Source of the DNA: Armatimonadota bacterium
GTDB lineage: Bacteria > Armatimonadota > UBA5829
DNA: 50,660 nt
Reading direction: 5' to 3'
Assembly (NCBI GenBank): GCA_026392045.1
Contig: JAPLCU010000014.1
Location: forward strand, 1-50,660
Within the stretch, counting starts at the first letter, position 1, and each line of letters starts with the position of its first letter. The position numbers and the translations under genes are program-made. Shown in pieces: positions 10,603 to 19,035 of this stretch. The notes under the pieces are model-generated. The model saw only the letters and a list, made by a program, of their open reading frames with translations. It searched no databases and was not told the DNA's origin.

Positions 10603-11610
10603 ATGAAAGTAGCAGCAATTCTCGGACCTATGCAAGCTGGGGTGGCCGAAAAGCCCGATCCCAGGCCGAAAGACGATATAGCGGTAGTTAAAATCATCGC
10701 CGCGCCTATGTGTACGGAATATTATGCGTTTAAGAAAGGCGACCTCGGCGATTGTCACGGCCATGAGGCTGTTGGCGAAGTTGTGGCTGTTGATAAGGCG
10801 ACGCGCGTGAAAGTTGGTGACCGTGTGATAGTGCAGCCTCAGACGGCGTGCGGCGAGTGTTATGTCTGCCAAACGGGCGACTTTATCCATTGCTGGAACA
10901 ACCGCGATCTCCTCAAAGAAACCGGCAGCGAGGCGGGAAGAGCGACCATGGGTCAGTATATTCTGCAAGCTGAGCGCTGGCTGACCAAAATCCCCGAGGG
11001 CATGAGCTATGAGCACGCAGGAATGGCGCTATGCGGCTGTGGGCCAACATTCGGCGCAATGCAGCTTCTGAAAGTGGACGCATTCGACACTGTTCTCATC
11101 ACCGGCATGGGCCCTGTGGGTCTCGGCGGAGTAATAAACGCCCGTTACCGTGGCGCGCGCGTGATTGGTGTGGAATCGAATCCATACAGAGCTGCGTTGG
11201 CAAAGGAACTGGGCGCGGAAGCGATTATTAACCCCAGCGATGAGGACGCCATCCAGCAGGTTTTAGACCTCACCAACGGCATCGGCGCGGATAAGTCCAT
11301 AGACACCAGCGGCACCGAAGCGGCGAAACCGTTCCTGATGAAAACCACACGCTGCAAAGGCGGGGTAGCATTCGTTGGCTGGAGCGGCGAGGTGGAAGTC
11401 AACTCTATACTCGGACGCGGTTTATCTGTATATGGCGCATGGCATTATAATTTGAATGACGCGGGCCGTCTTCTGAAAATGCTTTCCGAAACAGGCCCAC
11501 AGTTAGACAAACTAATCACCCACCGCTTCCCCCTGAGCAAGATTCAGGAGGCATGGGAGATTCAAGTATCCGGCAACTGCGGGAAAGTAGCTCTTTATCC
11601 GTGGGAGTGA
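10603..11610 (+). CDS. Zinc-dependent medium-chain alcohol dehydrogenase
   Basis: The 335-residue enzyme is a GroES-like MDR dehydrogenase. The N-terminal catalytic domain has Cys37 and the GHE motif (residues 53-55) as likely catalytic zinc ligands. The structural zinc site is Cys83, 86, 89 and 97 (CGECYVC, then C). The Rossmann domain has GMGPVGLGGV near residue 170. Relatives oxidise polyols, threonine or simple alcohols with NAD(P). AGGAG lies seven to eight bases before the ATG. It may share a pathway with the upstream Gfo/Idh/MocA enzyme, but the 262-base gap filled with repeats argues against a tight operon. Confidence 0.92.
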   Translation: MKVAAILGPMQAGVAEKPDPRPKDDIAVVKIIAAPMCTEYYAFKKGDLGDCHGHEAVGEVVAVDKATRVKVGDRVIVQPQTACGECYVCQTGDFIHCWNNRDLLKETGSEAGRATMGQYILQAERWLTKIPEGMSYEHAGMALCGCGPTFGAMQLLKVDAFDTVLITGMGPVGLGGVINARYRGARVIGVESNPYRAALAKELGAEAIINPSDEDAIQQVLDLTNGIGADKSIDTSGTEAAKPFLMKTTRCKGGVAFVGWSGEVEVNSILGRGLSVYGAWHYNLNDAGRLLKMLSETGPQLDKLITHRFPLSKIQEAWEIQVSGNCGKVALYPWE

Positions 11611-11656
11611 AGGGGAGTTGTAGGTTTTAAGTTATAGGTCATAAGTCACGGCATTC

Positions 11657-11686
11657 GTCATTCCGAACGAAGTGAGGAATCTGTTT
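11657..11686. repeat. Short palindromic intergenic repeat
   Basis: CGTCATTCCGAACGAAGTGA followed by GGAATCTG contains ATTCC/GGAAT arms. This type of sequence is a common dispersed intergenic repeat in bacteria. Only one copy is in the window. Confidence 0.4.
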
Positions 11687-11703
11687 TGAACCGGACTTAA
11701 GAG

Positions 11704-11732
11704 TTGACAATACTCCTGTGCCTATGCATAAT
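11704..11732 (+). promoter_or_regulatory. Sigma-70 type promoter of the alpha/beta hydrolase gene
   Basis: TTGACA (11704-11709) and CATAAT (11727-11732) with a 17-base spacer; the predicted start is about 42 bases before the ATG at 11781. Confidence 0.62.
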
Positions 11733-11780
11733 ATGCGCATGAGCAATTTTGTTCATTTGAAACACTATGAGGTAAAGAAT

Positions 11781-13103
11781 ATGAAAGTCATCTTATCCAT
11801 TATTATTGCGGTAGGAATGTGTTCCATAGCTTTTTGCGCCGATGAGAGCGCAAAGACTGAGACTTTGGACAATGTTGCGGTTGCGCGTGAACTTACTCAA
11901 ACAATGGCCAAAGGCGACTACGCTTCCGTGGAATCTCGGTTCACCGCCGCCATGGCTTTGGCTGTGCCAGCAGGTACGCTGAAAGCCTCTTGGGAAAAGA
12001 TTGTTGCTCAGGTGGGAGCCCTTGAGAACATCACGGGCACGCGCACCGAGAAGGCACTGGCCTATAATGTTGTGTATGTAGATTGCCAGTTCACGAAAAG
12101 CAAACTGACGGTGAAATGGACGTTTGACAATAGTGGGAAGATCGCGGGGCTATTCGTGACACCGCCCGAGCCTGAGCCGGCAGCGCCTGCGTCTTACGTC
12201 AAGCAGAGCTCATTCGTTGATCGCATTGTCAAGATCGAAAAGGGTCTGGAGCCTCTGCCGGGAGTTCTTTCGGTGCCGGTGGGCAAGGGGCGGTTTCCGG
12301 CGGTGGTGCTGGTACACGGGTCGGGCCCTAACGATGCCGACGAGACAGTGGGCGCCAACAAGCCATTCAGGGACATCGCGCAGGGTCTGGCGTCCAATGG
12401 TATCGCTGTTTTGAGGTATGACAAACGGACAAGGGTATACGGGAAGAAGATGAACGCGATGAAACTGACCGTGAAGGAAGAAGTGATCGATGATGTCCTG
12501 GCGGCGGTGAAGCTGTTGAAATCGACCAAGGAAATCGATTCCAAAAGGGTGTATGTACTGGGTCACAGCCTGGGCGGGATGCTGGCGCCAAGAATTGCGG
12601 TGGCGGATACGACGATCGCAGGTTTGATCATTCTTGCCGGGTCCACAAGGCCGCTGCTGGATGTGATGCTTGAGCAGATGGAGTATCTTGCCAATCTCGA
12701 CGGCATAGTCACAGATGAGGAAAAGAAGCAGTTGGATTCGGCCAAGGATGAAATTTCACTCGCCAATTCCCCAGATATGACCTCCGACACAAATGGCACA
12801 TTGATGGGGGCGTCGCCGTCTTACTGGATCGATCTGCGGGGTTACGAACCGGCTGAATCGGCGAAGGGTCTCAAGATGCCGATGCTGATTCTTCAAGGCG
12901 AGCGCGACTATCAAGTTACTATGACTGACTTCGGCAACTGGAAGAGCGCTCTGCGCTCTCGCAAGGGTGTGGCGTTCAAGTCATACCCAAACCTGAACCA
13001 TCTGTTCATTTCAGGGCAAGGCAAGCCCGGCCCATCGGAATACGAAGTACAAGGACATGTCGATGAAGCTGTAATCAAAGACATCGCGAAATGGATTAAA
13101 TAG
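11781..13103 (+). CDS. Secreted alpha/beta hydrolase with N-terminal DUF3887-like domain
   Basis: The 440-residue protein begins with a cleavable signal peptide (MKVILSIIIAVGMCSIAFCA). A DUF3887-like domain (about 25-125) carries a FTAAMALAVPAGTLKASWEK pattern. The alpha/beta hydrolase domain (about 140-440) has VLVHGSGPND, the nucleophile elbow GHSLGG, the acid in LILQGERDYQV and the His in NLNHLF. It is probably an exported esterase or peptidase; the substrate is unknown. The ATG at 11781 has GAGGT eight bases upstream and begins with the signal peptide, so it is preferred over an ATG at 11718. It precedes a second secreted esterase by 53 bases. Confidence 0.92.
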   Translation: MKVILSIIIAVGMCSIAFCADESAKTETLDNVAVARELTQTMAKGDYASVESRFTAAMALAVPAGTLKASWEKIVAQVGALENITGTRTEKALAYNVVYVDCQFTKSKLTVKWTFDNSGKIAGLFVTPPEPEPAAPASYVKQSSFVDRIVKIEKGLEPLPGVLSVPVGKGRFPAVVLVHGSGPNDADETVGANKPFRDIAQGLASNGIAVLRYDKRTRVYGKKMNAMKLTVKEEVIDDVLAAVKLLKSTKEIDSKRVYVLGHSLGGMLAPRIAVADTTIAGLIILAGSTRPLLDVMLEQMEYLANLDGIVTDEEKKQLDSAKDEISLANSPDMTSDTNGTLMGASPSYWIDLRGYEPAESAKGLKMPMLILQGERDYQVTMTDFGNWKSALRSRKGVAFKSYPNLNHLFISGQGKPGPSEYEVQGHVDEAVIKDIAKWIK

Positions 13104-13156
13104 CCTTACCGCAATCGCGCAATTGAGCGTATCGCAATAAAATCAAGGAGAAACAA

Positions 13157-14728
13157 ATGCGTAATCTTAAAATAATGATTCTAATAGCGTTGGTTGTGTT
13201 ATGTGCCGCAATGCCAATGACCTCCTTCGCGGCCGATCTGAGGCTGCCTCGTATTTTCGGCGATAACATGGTTCTTCAGGCTGGGGTATCGACTCCTGTT
13301 TGGGGCTGGGCTACACCTGGCAGCAAAGTTTCGGTGAGTATCGACAAGCAAACCGTGAGCGGCGTCACCGATTCAGAGGGCAAATGGAAAGCGACCCTCA
13401 AGAACCTCAAACAGAGCGCCACCCCCACCACTGTTACCATCAAAGCCGACACAACTATCACCCTGCAAAATGTTCTTATAGGCGATTGCTGGCTTGGTTC
13501 CGGTCAATCCAATATGGAAATGGCGATGGCGGATATTACCAACGCCAGGGACGAAATAGCCGCAGCAAACAACCCAGCTATCCGCCTCTTCACCGTGATT
13601 AGAAATGAGAAAGGCATGCTCGCAGACGATTGCGAGGGCAAGTGGGTAGTTTGCACCCCGGAAACCGTGAATAGATTCTCATCCGTGCTGTATCTTTTCG
13701 GCAGAGAGATTTCACAGAAGACCAATATACCCCTCGGCCTGATTCACAGCTCAGTTGGCGGCACAAGAATCGAGCTCTGGACAGCCCCCGAAGGCTTTGA
13801 TCTGATTCCCGACTTTGCGCACTATAACACAAGCATCAAGGCAACCGATGAGGCTTTCAGCAAGAGCCTGCCGGATAAACTCACCGCCCTTGAGGAATGG
13901 ACAAAGAGCGCTCGAAAGGCAATCGCCGAGAATAAATTGATTCCTGTCTCTCCCGAATGGCCAAGTCGCCCGGACGCCGAGGGCGGTGCGGCTCGTCTTT
14001 ACAACGGCATGATTCACCCGCTTGTGCCGTTTGCATTGCGCGGTTTTGTGTGGTATCAGGGCGAGTGGAACGGCGGCGAGGATGATATCTATGTTGAGCG
14101 AATGAAAGCGCTTATCGGCGGCTGGAGGAAGATTTGGGGAATGGGCGATTTGCCGTTCTACTATGTTCAGCTCGCGAGAATGCCCGAGAAAGATCATTCT
14201 CCATGGCTCGGTAATGGTCTCACGCCTACTCGCGAAGCTCAGCTAAAGAGCCTGAGTATTCCAAACACAGGAATGTCTTGTATTATCGATCTCGAGGGCA
14301 GCTCGGGCTGGCACCCTGGCAACAAGCAGGACCCCTCGAAAAGGCTCGCTCTCTGGGCGCTTAAAAACGAGTATGGAATGAACAATCTGGTTGTTAGCGG
14401 CCCTCTATACAAGAGCATGCGCTTCGAAGGCAATAAGATCATCATCAGCTTTGACTACACCGGCAGCGGCCTCATGGTAGGCCTAAAAAACGGCCTCGAA
14501 CCCGTGAAGCAGCTTTTAGGCACCCTTGGCAGCTTCGGCATTGCTGGAGAAGATAAAAAGTGGTTCCCTGCAACGGCTGATATCATCGGCAAGGAAGTGA
14601 TTGTTTCCAGCCCGGACGTCGCCGCGCCCGCAGCGGTCCGCTACGGCTACTGCAATGACCCCGATAACTGCAATCTCTATAACATCGAGGGTTTACCCGC
14701 CTCACCGTTTAGAACGGATAACTGGTAG
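13157..14728 (+). CDS. Sialate O-acetylesterase-family secreted esterase
   Basis: The 523-residue protein has a signal peptide (cleavage near SFAA-DLR). A small beta domain starts with LPRIFGDNMVLQ, which is typical of this family, and is followed by an SGNH-type esterase domain. Catalytic signatures are GSGQSNMEM (nucleophile Ser), VGGTRIELW, RGFVWYQGEWN and the C-terminal GWHPGNKQDPSKRLAL with the His. Such enzymes remove acetyl groups from sialic acids or from plant polysaccharides such as xylan. Given the arabinose cluster in the window, a plant polysaccharide is plausible. AAGGAGA stands before the ATG. Confidence 0.92.
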   Translation: MRNLKIMILIALVVLCAAMPMTSFAADLRLPRIFGDNMVLQAGVSTPVWGWATPGSKVSVSIDKQTVSGVTDSEGKWKATLKNLKQSATPTTVTIKADTTITLQNVLIGDCWLGSGQSNMEMAMADITNARDEIAAANNPAIRLFTVIRNEKGMLADDCEGKWVVCTPETVNRFSSVLYLFGREISQKTNIPLGLIHSSVGGTRIELWTAPEGFDLIPDFAHYNTSIKATDEAFSKSLPDKLTALEEWTKSARKAIAENKLIPVSPEWPSRPDAEGGAARLYNGMIHPLVPFALRGFVWYQGEWNGGEDDIYVERMKALIGGWRKIWGMGDLPFYYVQLARMPEKDHSPWLGNGLTPTREAQLKSLSIPNTGMSCIIDLEGSSGWHPGNKQDPSKRLALWALKNEYGMNNLVVSGPLYKSMRFEGNKIIISFDYTGSGLMVGLKNGLEPVKQLLGTLGSFGIAGEDKKWFPATADIIGKEVIVSSPDVAAPAAVRYGYCNDPDNCNLYNIEGLPASPFRTDNW

Positions 14729-14769
14729 GCTATAATTCTCCAAATGCAAAAAAACCAAAGGAGTAACTA

Positions 14770-15234
14770 ATGACTGAAAACTTAGACAAAGTTAGACTCT
14801 TAGCCCGAGATTTACGGGATGAAAAAGAATTCCCTCGCAGCCCGCGCGAAACTCTGGGAGGCTATGTGCTCGCAGCTCGCGCAGTTGATAAATGCCGCTC
14901 TTTTCTCGTCGATTTGAACGGAGAATACCACTCAAACTGCCCCGTCGACCAAATCTGGCTGAAGTTCTCAGAGATTGGCTACGACGTTTTTCGTGATTTT
15001 GTGGCAACAGGCGCAACAGATGAAGAAATCGCCGCGTGGATTGGTGAGAATGCCAAACAGCGCCCGCGCCCAGATATCATAATCTGGAACAACCAGCAGC
15101 GAGACACACGCATCAGCGATCTGCCGGTAGACACGCAAGTTTACATGGAAGACTACATCAAGCAATACATACCGCGCAACCGCGTTATCTATAGTTGGTT
15201 CGATGTGTATGATATAGAGGAACAGCGGATGTAA
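14770..15234 (+). CDS. DUF5069 domain-containing protein
   Basis: The 154-residue cytoplasmic protein matches the DUF5069 pattern: LARDLRDEKEFPRSPRETLGGYVLAARAVDK-type N-terminus with the conserved PRSPRE and GGY..AARAVDK elements, then a helical middle and WFDVYDIEE at the end. No function is known for the family. AAGGAGTAACTA precedes the ATG. The gene follows the esterase by 41 bases and converges on dinG, with a 76-bp repeat element between them. Confidence 0.85.
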   Translation: MTENLDKVRLLARDLRDEKEFPRSPRETLGGYVLAARAVDKCRSFLVDLNGEYHSNCPVDQIWLKFSEIGYDVFRDFVATGATDEEIAAWIGENAKQRPRPDIIIWNNQQRDTRISDLPVDTQVYMEDYIKQYIPRNRVIYSWFDVYDIEEQRM

Positions 15235-15250
15235 AGCCCAAACTTAATCG

Positions 15251-15326
15251 TTTCGGGATTTCCGGGTTCGGCTAAACGATTGGATTATAGCTTTATGGCT
15301 TGTGATCCGACCCTCAAATCCCGAAA
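15251..15326. mobile_element. 76-bp MITE-like element A, copy 2 (inverted)
   Basis: Reverse-oriented copy of the element at 10411-10486, again exactly 76 bp with TTTCGGGATTT termini. It lies between the convergent DUF5069 and dinG genes, where its stem could also act as a transcription terminator. Confidence 0.75.
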
Positions 15327-15337
15327 AACCAACTCCA

Positions 15338-17308
15338 CTATTCCTCATTCACCGCAAACTTATCCAACTCGACATTCCCCAAAAACTCCCGCACTCGTGA
15401 CATCTTCTTCGTCCCTTTACATTGCGGCAGGTAGCGCAGGAATTCTTTGCCGTAAAACTTCTTATGGATGCGCACGTCCAATATCGCCACCACACCGAAG
15501 TCTGTTTTTGTCCGAATCAGCCTGCCGAAGCCCTGCTTGAGGCGAATTTGCGCCTGCGGGATGGCAAAATCCGTGAACCAGTTGCCGCCCTCTTTTTCGA
15601 TCTGCTCGCAGCGTGCCTTGTTGGTGGGAGTATCCGGCACCGAGAACGGCAGTTTGTCTATAATCACGCACGAAAGCCGCTCGCCCTTGACATCGACTCC
15701 CTCCCAAAAGCTATGCACTCCCATCAGGCAGGTTTCTTCATCCTCGCGGAACTCCTGCATGAGCTTTTCATTGGACATCTCCCCCTGCCTTAGCAGCCTG
15801 AATGGCACATTGTCCACCAGCCTGTCAAACACTGCATTCAACATTCTGTATGAGGTGAACAGCGCAAACGCCCGGCCATTGGCAGCGAGAAGAAGTTCCT
15901 TGACTCTATCCGCGACAGCATCGGCATATTCCGGCTTATCAGACGGAAAATCGAGATCATCAGGCACATACAATAGCGCCTGCTCCTTGAAATCGAATGG
16001 CGAGCCCAGCAGCATCTCATTAGTTTCCACGACTCCGAGCCGCTTTCTCGTATAACCAAAAGTGCCTGAGTTGGAAAGCGTGGCCGAGGTGCAAATTATC
16101 GATTCAGGATTGCCCCACAGCGCATCTCTGAGCAAATCAGCGACGCTAATCGGCGAAAGGTGGAGGTAACAGTTAACAAATTTCCCGACCTTCGGCCTCT
16201 CGCACCACTTGTAGTAGTTCGGCTGGTTTCCGAAGAACAAGTCCGAAAGCTCTCCGCGTATCCTCGCAAGCATTCTCTTGTAACCGTCCAGGCGGTCTTT
16301 GAGTTCAGGGTTATCGTCAGCATCCTGAGCCAGGAGCATTGTGTTGAGGCCATCCAGGTGGGTGACAAGATTGTTCGCAAGATCATCGAGCGAGCTTTTA
16401 TCCACGGATTCATAGAGCTCATCGAAGAAGAATTCCTGCTTGCGCGGTCTGCTGAACGCATCAAAGAGTGAGTTATTGATCCCCTCGATAAACTGCAGTT
16501 CGCCAGGCGCGATATCTATATCCCGACGCCTCTTTATCTTATTAAGAAGCTGAGGTATACGATAATTCGAGAACTCGATACCAAAGATATCACTGGCGAC
16601 ATCCTCAAGATGGTGCGCCTCGTCAAAAACCACAGCGCCGTAATCGGGCAAGATCGATGACTTGGGCTCATTCATTCGAATACTGAGGTCGCTGAAGAAG
16701 AGGGAATGGTTAACAATTACAATATCCGCAGTCTCGGCCTTGCGCCGCATCTTATAGTAAAAACATTGATCTGCGTGAAAAGGGCATTCGGCGCGCTTGC
16801 ACGTATCGGGGTTGGCGCAGACCTCAGACCATTCAGGAAACTGGAAATCAAGCTCACCAATATCGCCGGTTTGCGTCTCTTTAGCCCATTTACGAAGATG
16901 CTCAAAGATAGGGTCGTCCTGGAAAAAAACCGAATGTGAGGCATGATCCAGTTCTTGCAGGCAAAGAAAATTACCTCGCCCTTTCATCTGCACAGCGCTA
17001 AAAGGATGCTCCTCCATAACCTGCTGTATCAACGGAATATCCTTCGTAACTAACTGCCCCTGGAGGTTGATGGTGTGTGTGGAGATGATGACGGGCTTGC
17101 CGCCTGCCGCGTAGACTACGGCGGGTATGAGATAACCGACGGTCTTTCCGACGCCAGTCCCAGCCTCGACCAGCAGGTGTTCCTTGCGAATGAGCGCATG
17201 CGCAACAGCCTCCGCCATCTCCACCTGCTCATCCCTTTGCTCATAACCAGGGCACAACTGCGCAAACCGCCCATCCGGCCCCAAAGTTTTTCGTATTTCC
17301 TCAAACAT
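15338..17308 (-). CDS. dinG: DinG-family ATP-dependent DNA helicase (XPD-like, Fe-S)
   Basis: The 656-residue superfamily 2 helicase probably unwinds DNA 5' to 3' in repair and at R-loops. Walker A is AGTGVGKT (49-56) and Walker B is FDEAHHLED. An iron-sulfur cluster domain has one Cys after GRGNF and three more in CKRAECPFHADQC. The C-terminal helicase motifs include FTSYRML, GVHSFWEGVDVKGERL and the QGFGRLIRT arginine finger. The N-terminal exonuclease domain of some Firmicutes DinG proteins is missing. The ATG at 17308 is chosen because homologous sequence begins there; a longer reading would run through a dispersed repeat. No Shine-Dalgarno site is seen, and a promoter ends only about 10 bases upstream. 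Confidence 0.93.
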   Translation of the reverse strand: MFEEIRKTLGPDGRFAQLCPGYEQRDEQVEMAEAVAHALIRKEHLLVEAGTGVGKTVGYLIPAVVYAAGGKPVIISTHTINLQGQLVTKDIPLIQQVMEEHPFSAVQMKGRGNFLCLQELDHASHSVFFQDDPIFEHLRKWAKETQTGDIGELDFQFPEWSEVCANPDTCKRAECPFHADQCFYYKMRRKAETADIVIVNHSLFFSDLSIRMNEPKSSILPDYGAVVFDEAHHLEDVASDIFGIEFSNYRIPQLLNKIKRRRDIDIAPGELQFIEGINNSLFDAFSRPRKQEFFFDELYESVDKSSLDDLANNLVTHLDGLNTMLLAQDADDNPELKDRLDGYKRMLARIRGELSDLFFGNQPNYYKWCERPKVGKFVNCYLHLSPISVADLLRDALWGNPESIICTSATLSNSGTFGYTRKRLGVVETNEMLLGSPFDFKEQALLYVPDDLDFPSDKPEYADAVADRVKELLLAANGRAFALFTSYRMLNAVFDRLVDNVPFRLLRQGEMSNEKLMQEFREDEETCLMGVHSFWEGVDVKGERLSCVIIDKLPFSVPDTPTNKARCEQIEKEGGNWFTDFAIPQAQIRLKQGFGRLIRTKTDFGVVAILDVRIHKKFYGKEFLRYLPQCKGTKKMSRVREFLGNVELDKFAVNEE

Positions 17309-17317
17309 CTTAACATC

Positions 17318-17347
17318 ATGATATGCGAACGCATATTCGGTAGTCAA
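17318..17347 (-). promoter_or_regulatory. Promoter of dinG giving a near-leaderless transcript
   Basis: TTGACT (17347-17342) and TATCAT (17323-17318) are 18 bases apart on the minus strand. The expected start is about 17311, two or three bases before the ATG at 17308. Confidence 0.5.
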
Positions 17348-17375
17348 GGAAAATCGCCAATAGGCGCTTCGTAAT

Positions 17376-17402
17376 GGGAGGGCGAGGCTCCCGCCGAGCC
17401 TT
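17376..17402. repeat. GC-rich repeat C, copy 1
   Basis: GGGAGGGCGAGGCTCCCGCC followed by GAGCCTT; an identical core occurs at 20699-20726. Similarity also extends weakly downstream (ATAGCTG-like). Confidence 0.75.
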
Positions 17403-17437
17403 TGATATGGCTGAAACAAATCGCCAGAAACCCTTTC

Positions 17438-17539
17438 TCAGATAGCTGGAGCATTGGGTAATAAAAATAAATTTAAAAAACCCATCAATAACACTTGCGT
17501 TGGCACGATTATTGTGTATAATGTAATTGAGAAATTCAT
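17438..17539 (-). CDS. Possible 33-residue hydrophobic peptide
   Basis: A short minus-strand frame from ATG at 17539 to TGA at 17438 encodes a hydrophobic 33-residue peptide (MNFSITLYTIIVPTQ, then VLLMGFLNLFLL). AAGGA lies nine bases upstream and a TATAAT (17571-17566) about 30 bases upstream. It could be a single-pass membrane small protein or chance. No homology can be claimed. Confidence 0.25.
   Translation of the reverse strand: MNFSITLYTIIVPTQVLLMGFLNLFLLPNAPAI
17495..17522 (+). promoter_or_regulatory. Promoter ahead of a terminator-like hairpin
   Basis: TTGCGT (17495-17500) and a perfect TATAAT (17517-17522) are 16 bases apart. Transcription would begin near 17529 and meet the hairpin at 17603-17636 about 105 bases later. 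Confidence 0.45.
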
Positions 17540-17602
17540 TTTTCTCTTTCCTTAAAGTGTTATGGATTATACTTGTTGAATGAAGATTAGTCTTCTGAAA
17601 CG

Positions 17603-17636
17603 ACCCGCAGGCGGTTTTCGCAGGCGGGTATTTTTT
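17603..17636 (+). terminator. Rho-independent terminator-like hairpin upstream of manC
   Basis: ACCCGC (17603-17608) pairs with GCGGGT (17624-17629), with an inner GCG/CGC stem, followed directly by A and six T residues. A small GAAGA/TCTTC hairpin precedes it. It may end a short RNA of about 105 bases, or attenuate transcription into manC. Confidence 0.5.
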
Positions 17637-17778
17637 CATCCTTCTTTTTGTCTCCAAATTCGAGATTCCATGAAGGATTCGCGAGCGTTTTGACCAATAT
17701 AGTATATAGTCCAACCCTGCAAGTTTGTCTTTGATTGCTTGCGGTTAATATCTGAGTATTACTCTGGAGGTCTCAATT

Positions 17779-18849
17779 ATGTATGCAGCAATAATCGCCG
17801 GTGGATCCGGCACCAGGCTCTGGCCGAGTTCGAGGCGGGAGAAACCAAAACAATTCCACAACCTCTACGGTGAGCACACACTCCTGCAAGAGAGCGTTCG
17901 CCGCTTGGAGCCTTTAATCAAGCAGGAGGATATCTACATCATCGCAAACCGCGCGCATGAGAGCATAGTTCGCGAGCAGCTTCCGTGGCTCGGCAAAGAA
18001 AACTTCATCGGCGAACCAGTTGGTAAGAACACCGCCCCGGCAGTCGGCGTTATCGCATCGATCATCAATAAAAAAGACCCGGATGGAGTGATTCTCATCT
18101 CGCCCGCAGATCATATTATTGCCAAAGAAGCCATTTTTAGAAGAATACTCGAAGTAGGAAACGAGGTCGCGTCCGAGGGCCCGAACACCGTCACCATCGG
18201 CATCAAACCCACATATTCGGCGACAGGCTATGGCTACATTCAGATGTCTGAGAGCAAGAAGACTCATAAAGAGATCGACGTCCATAAGGCATTCAGTTTC
18301 AAGGAAAAACCCGACGCCAAGACAGCCGAGGAATACGTAGCCAGCTGGAGCTATGTGTGGAACAGCGGAATGTTCATGTGGAGCGCTAAGACAATAATGC
18401 ACCTCTTCAAAGAGCATGCGCCCGACATCTATAAGCTTCTGGCTCGCTATGAGGGAGCGCTCGGAACACCGGAAGAGGCAAAGGTTTTCGATGAGATGTA
18501 TGAAGCTTTCCCAAGCATCTCGATAGACTACGCAATCCTTGAGCACGCCCACAACATCTTTGTGATCCCCGCGTCCATAGGCTGGAACGACCTCGGAAGC
18601 TGGGCATCGCTCCACGACATCATGGAAAAGGACGAAGAAGGTAATGCTGTAAAAGGCAAGCACGTAGGCGTTGACACTCACAACTGCCTTATCCACTCAA
18701 AAGACCGCTTGATTGCAACCGTCGGTCTTGAGAATATGATAGTGGTCGATACCGGCGACGTAGTTCTAATCTTACCCGCCAACCGCTCACAGGAGATTAA
18801 ATCACTCTTAGATGAGCTGAAGAAGCGGGGGAAGGGTCAGTATTTGTAA
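17779..18849 (+). CDS. manC: Mannose-1-phosphate guanylyltransferase
   Basis: The 356-residue enzyme makes GDP-mannose from mannose 1-phosphate and GTP, feeding polysaccharide and glycan synthesis. It shows the nucleotidyltransferase signature AIIAGGSGTRLWPSSR (5-20) and KPKQF, then IGEPVGKNTAPA, LISPADHII, TGYGYIQ, FKEKP and WNSGMFMW. It is the monofunctional short form without the fused isomerase domain found in longer ManC/AlgA proteins. GGAGG stands seven bases before the ATG. Confidence 0.94.
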   Translation: MYAAIIAGGSGTRLWPSSRREKPKQFHNLYGEHTLLQESVRRLEPLIKQEDIYIIANRAHESIVREQLPWLGKENFIGEPVGKNTAPAVGVIASIINKKDPDGVILISPADHIIAKEAIFRRILEVGNEVASEGPNTVTIGIKPTYSATGYGYIQMSESKKTHKEIDVHKAFSFKEKPDAKTAEEYVASWSYVWNSGMFMWSAKTIMHLFKEHAPDIYKLLARYEGALGTPEEAKVFDEMYEAFPSISIDYAILEHAHNIFVIPASIGWNDLGSWASLHDIMEKDEEGNAVKGKHVGVDTHNCLIHSKDRLIATVGLENMIVVDTGDVVLILPANRSQEIKSLLDELKKRGKGQYL

Positions 18850-18864
18850 GTAAGTTATTCAGTT

Positions 18865-18896
18865 TATATGCTTCGGGACTGTTTTTCGTCCCGAAG
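18865..18896. repeat. Hairpin repeat D, copy 2
   Basis: CTTCGGGAC (18871-18879) and GTCCCGAAG (18888-18896) form a 9-bp stem just after manC. It nearly matches 9088-9117, including the TTATATGC lead-in. It may also serve as a terminator, although no T-run follows. Confidence 0.65.
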
Positions 18897-18964
18897 TGTG
18901 AACTCCAGCTTCCTTCCAAAAACAGAAATACTAAGACCTAAGCCTAAAATCTAATATCTACCCG

Positions 18965-18993
18965 TTGGCAAACGGTGTGCAAGCGTCTATAAT
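18965..18993 (+). promoter_or_regulatory. Sigma-70 type promoter of the ABC exporter operon
   Basis: TTGGCA (18965-18970) and TATAAT (18988-18993) with a 17-base spacer; the predicted start is about 36 bases before the TTG start of the ATPase gene. Confidence 0.75.
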
Positions 18994-19035
18994 GCTATAG
19001 GGCTGTGCGGCCTTTCTTTGCAATGAGGTAAGATA

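Noticed and set aside
17316-17714. 132-codon minus-strand open frame
   Set aside because: It runs through repeat C and the terminator-like hairpin and has no ribosome-binding site. The long N-terminal extension of dinG over the same repeat was rejected for the same reason.
17914-18696. 260-codon minus-strand open frame
   Set aside because: Antisense of the mannose-1-phosphate guanylyltransferase gene, with no coherent protein features.
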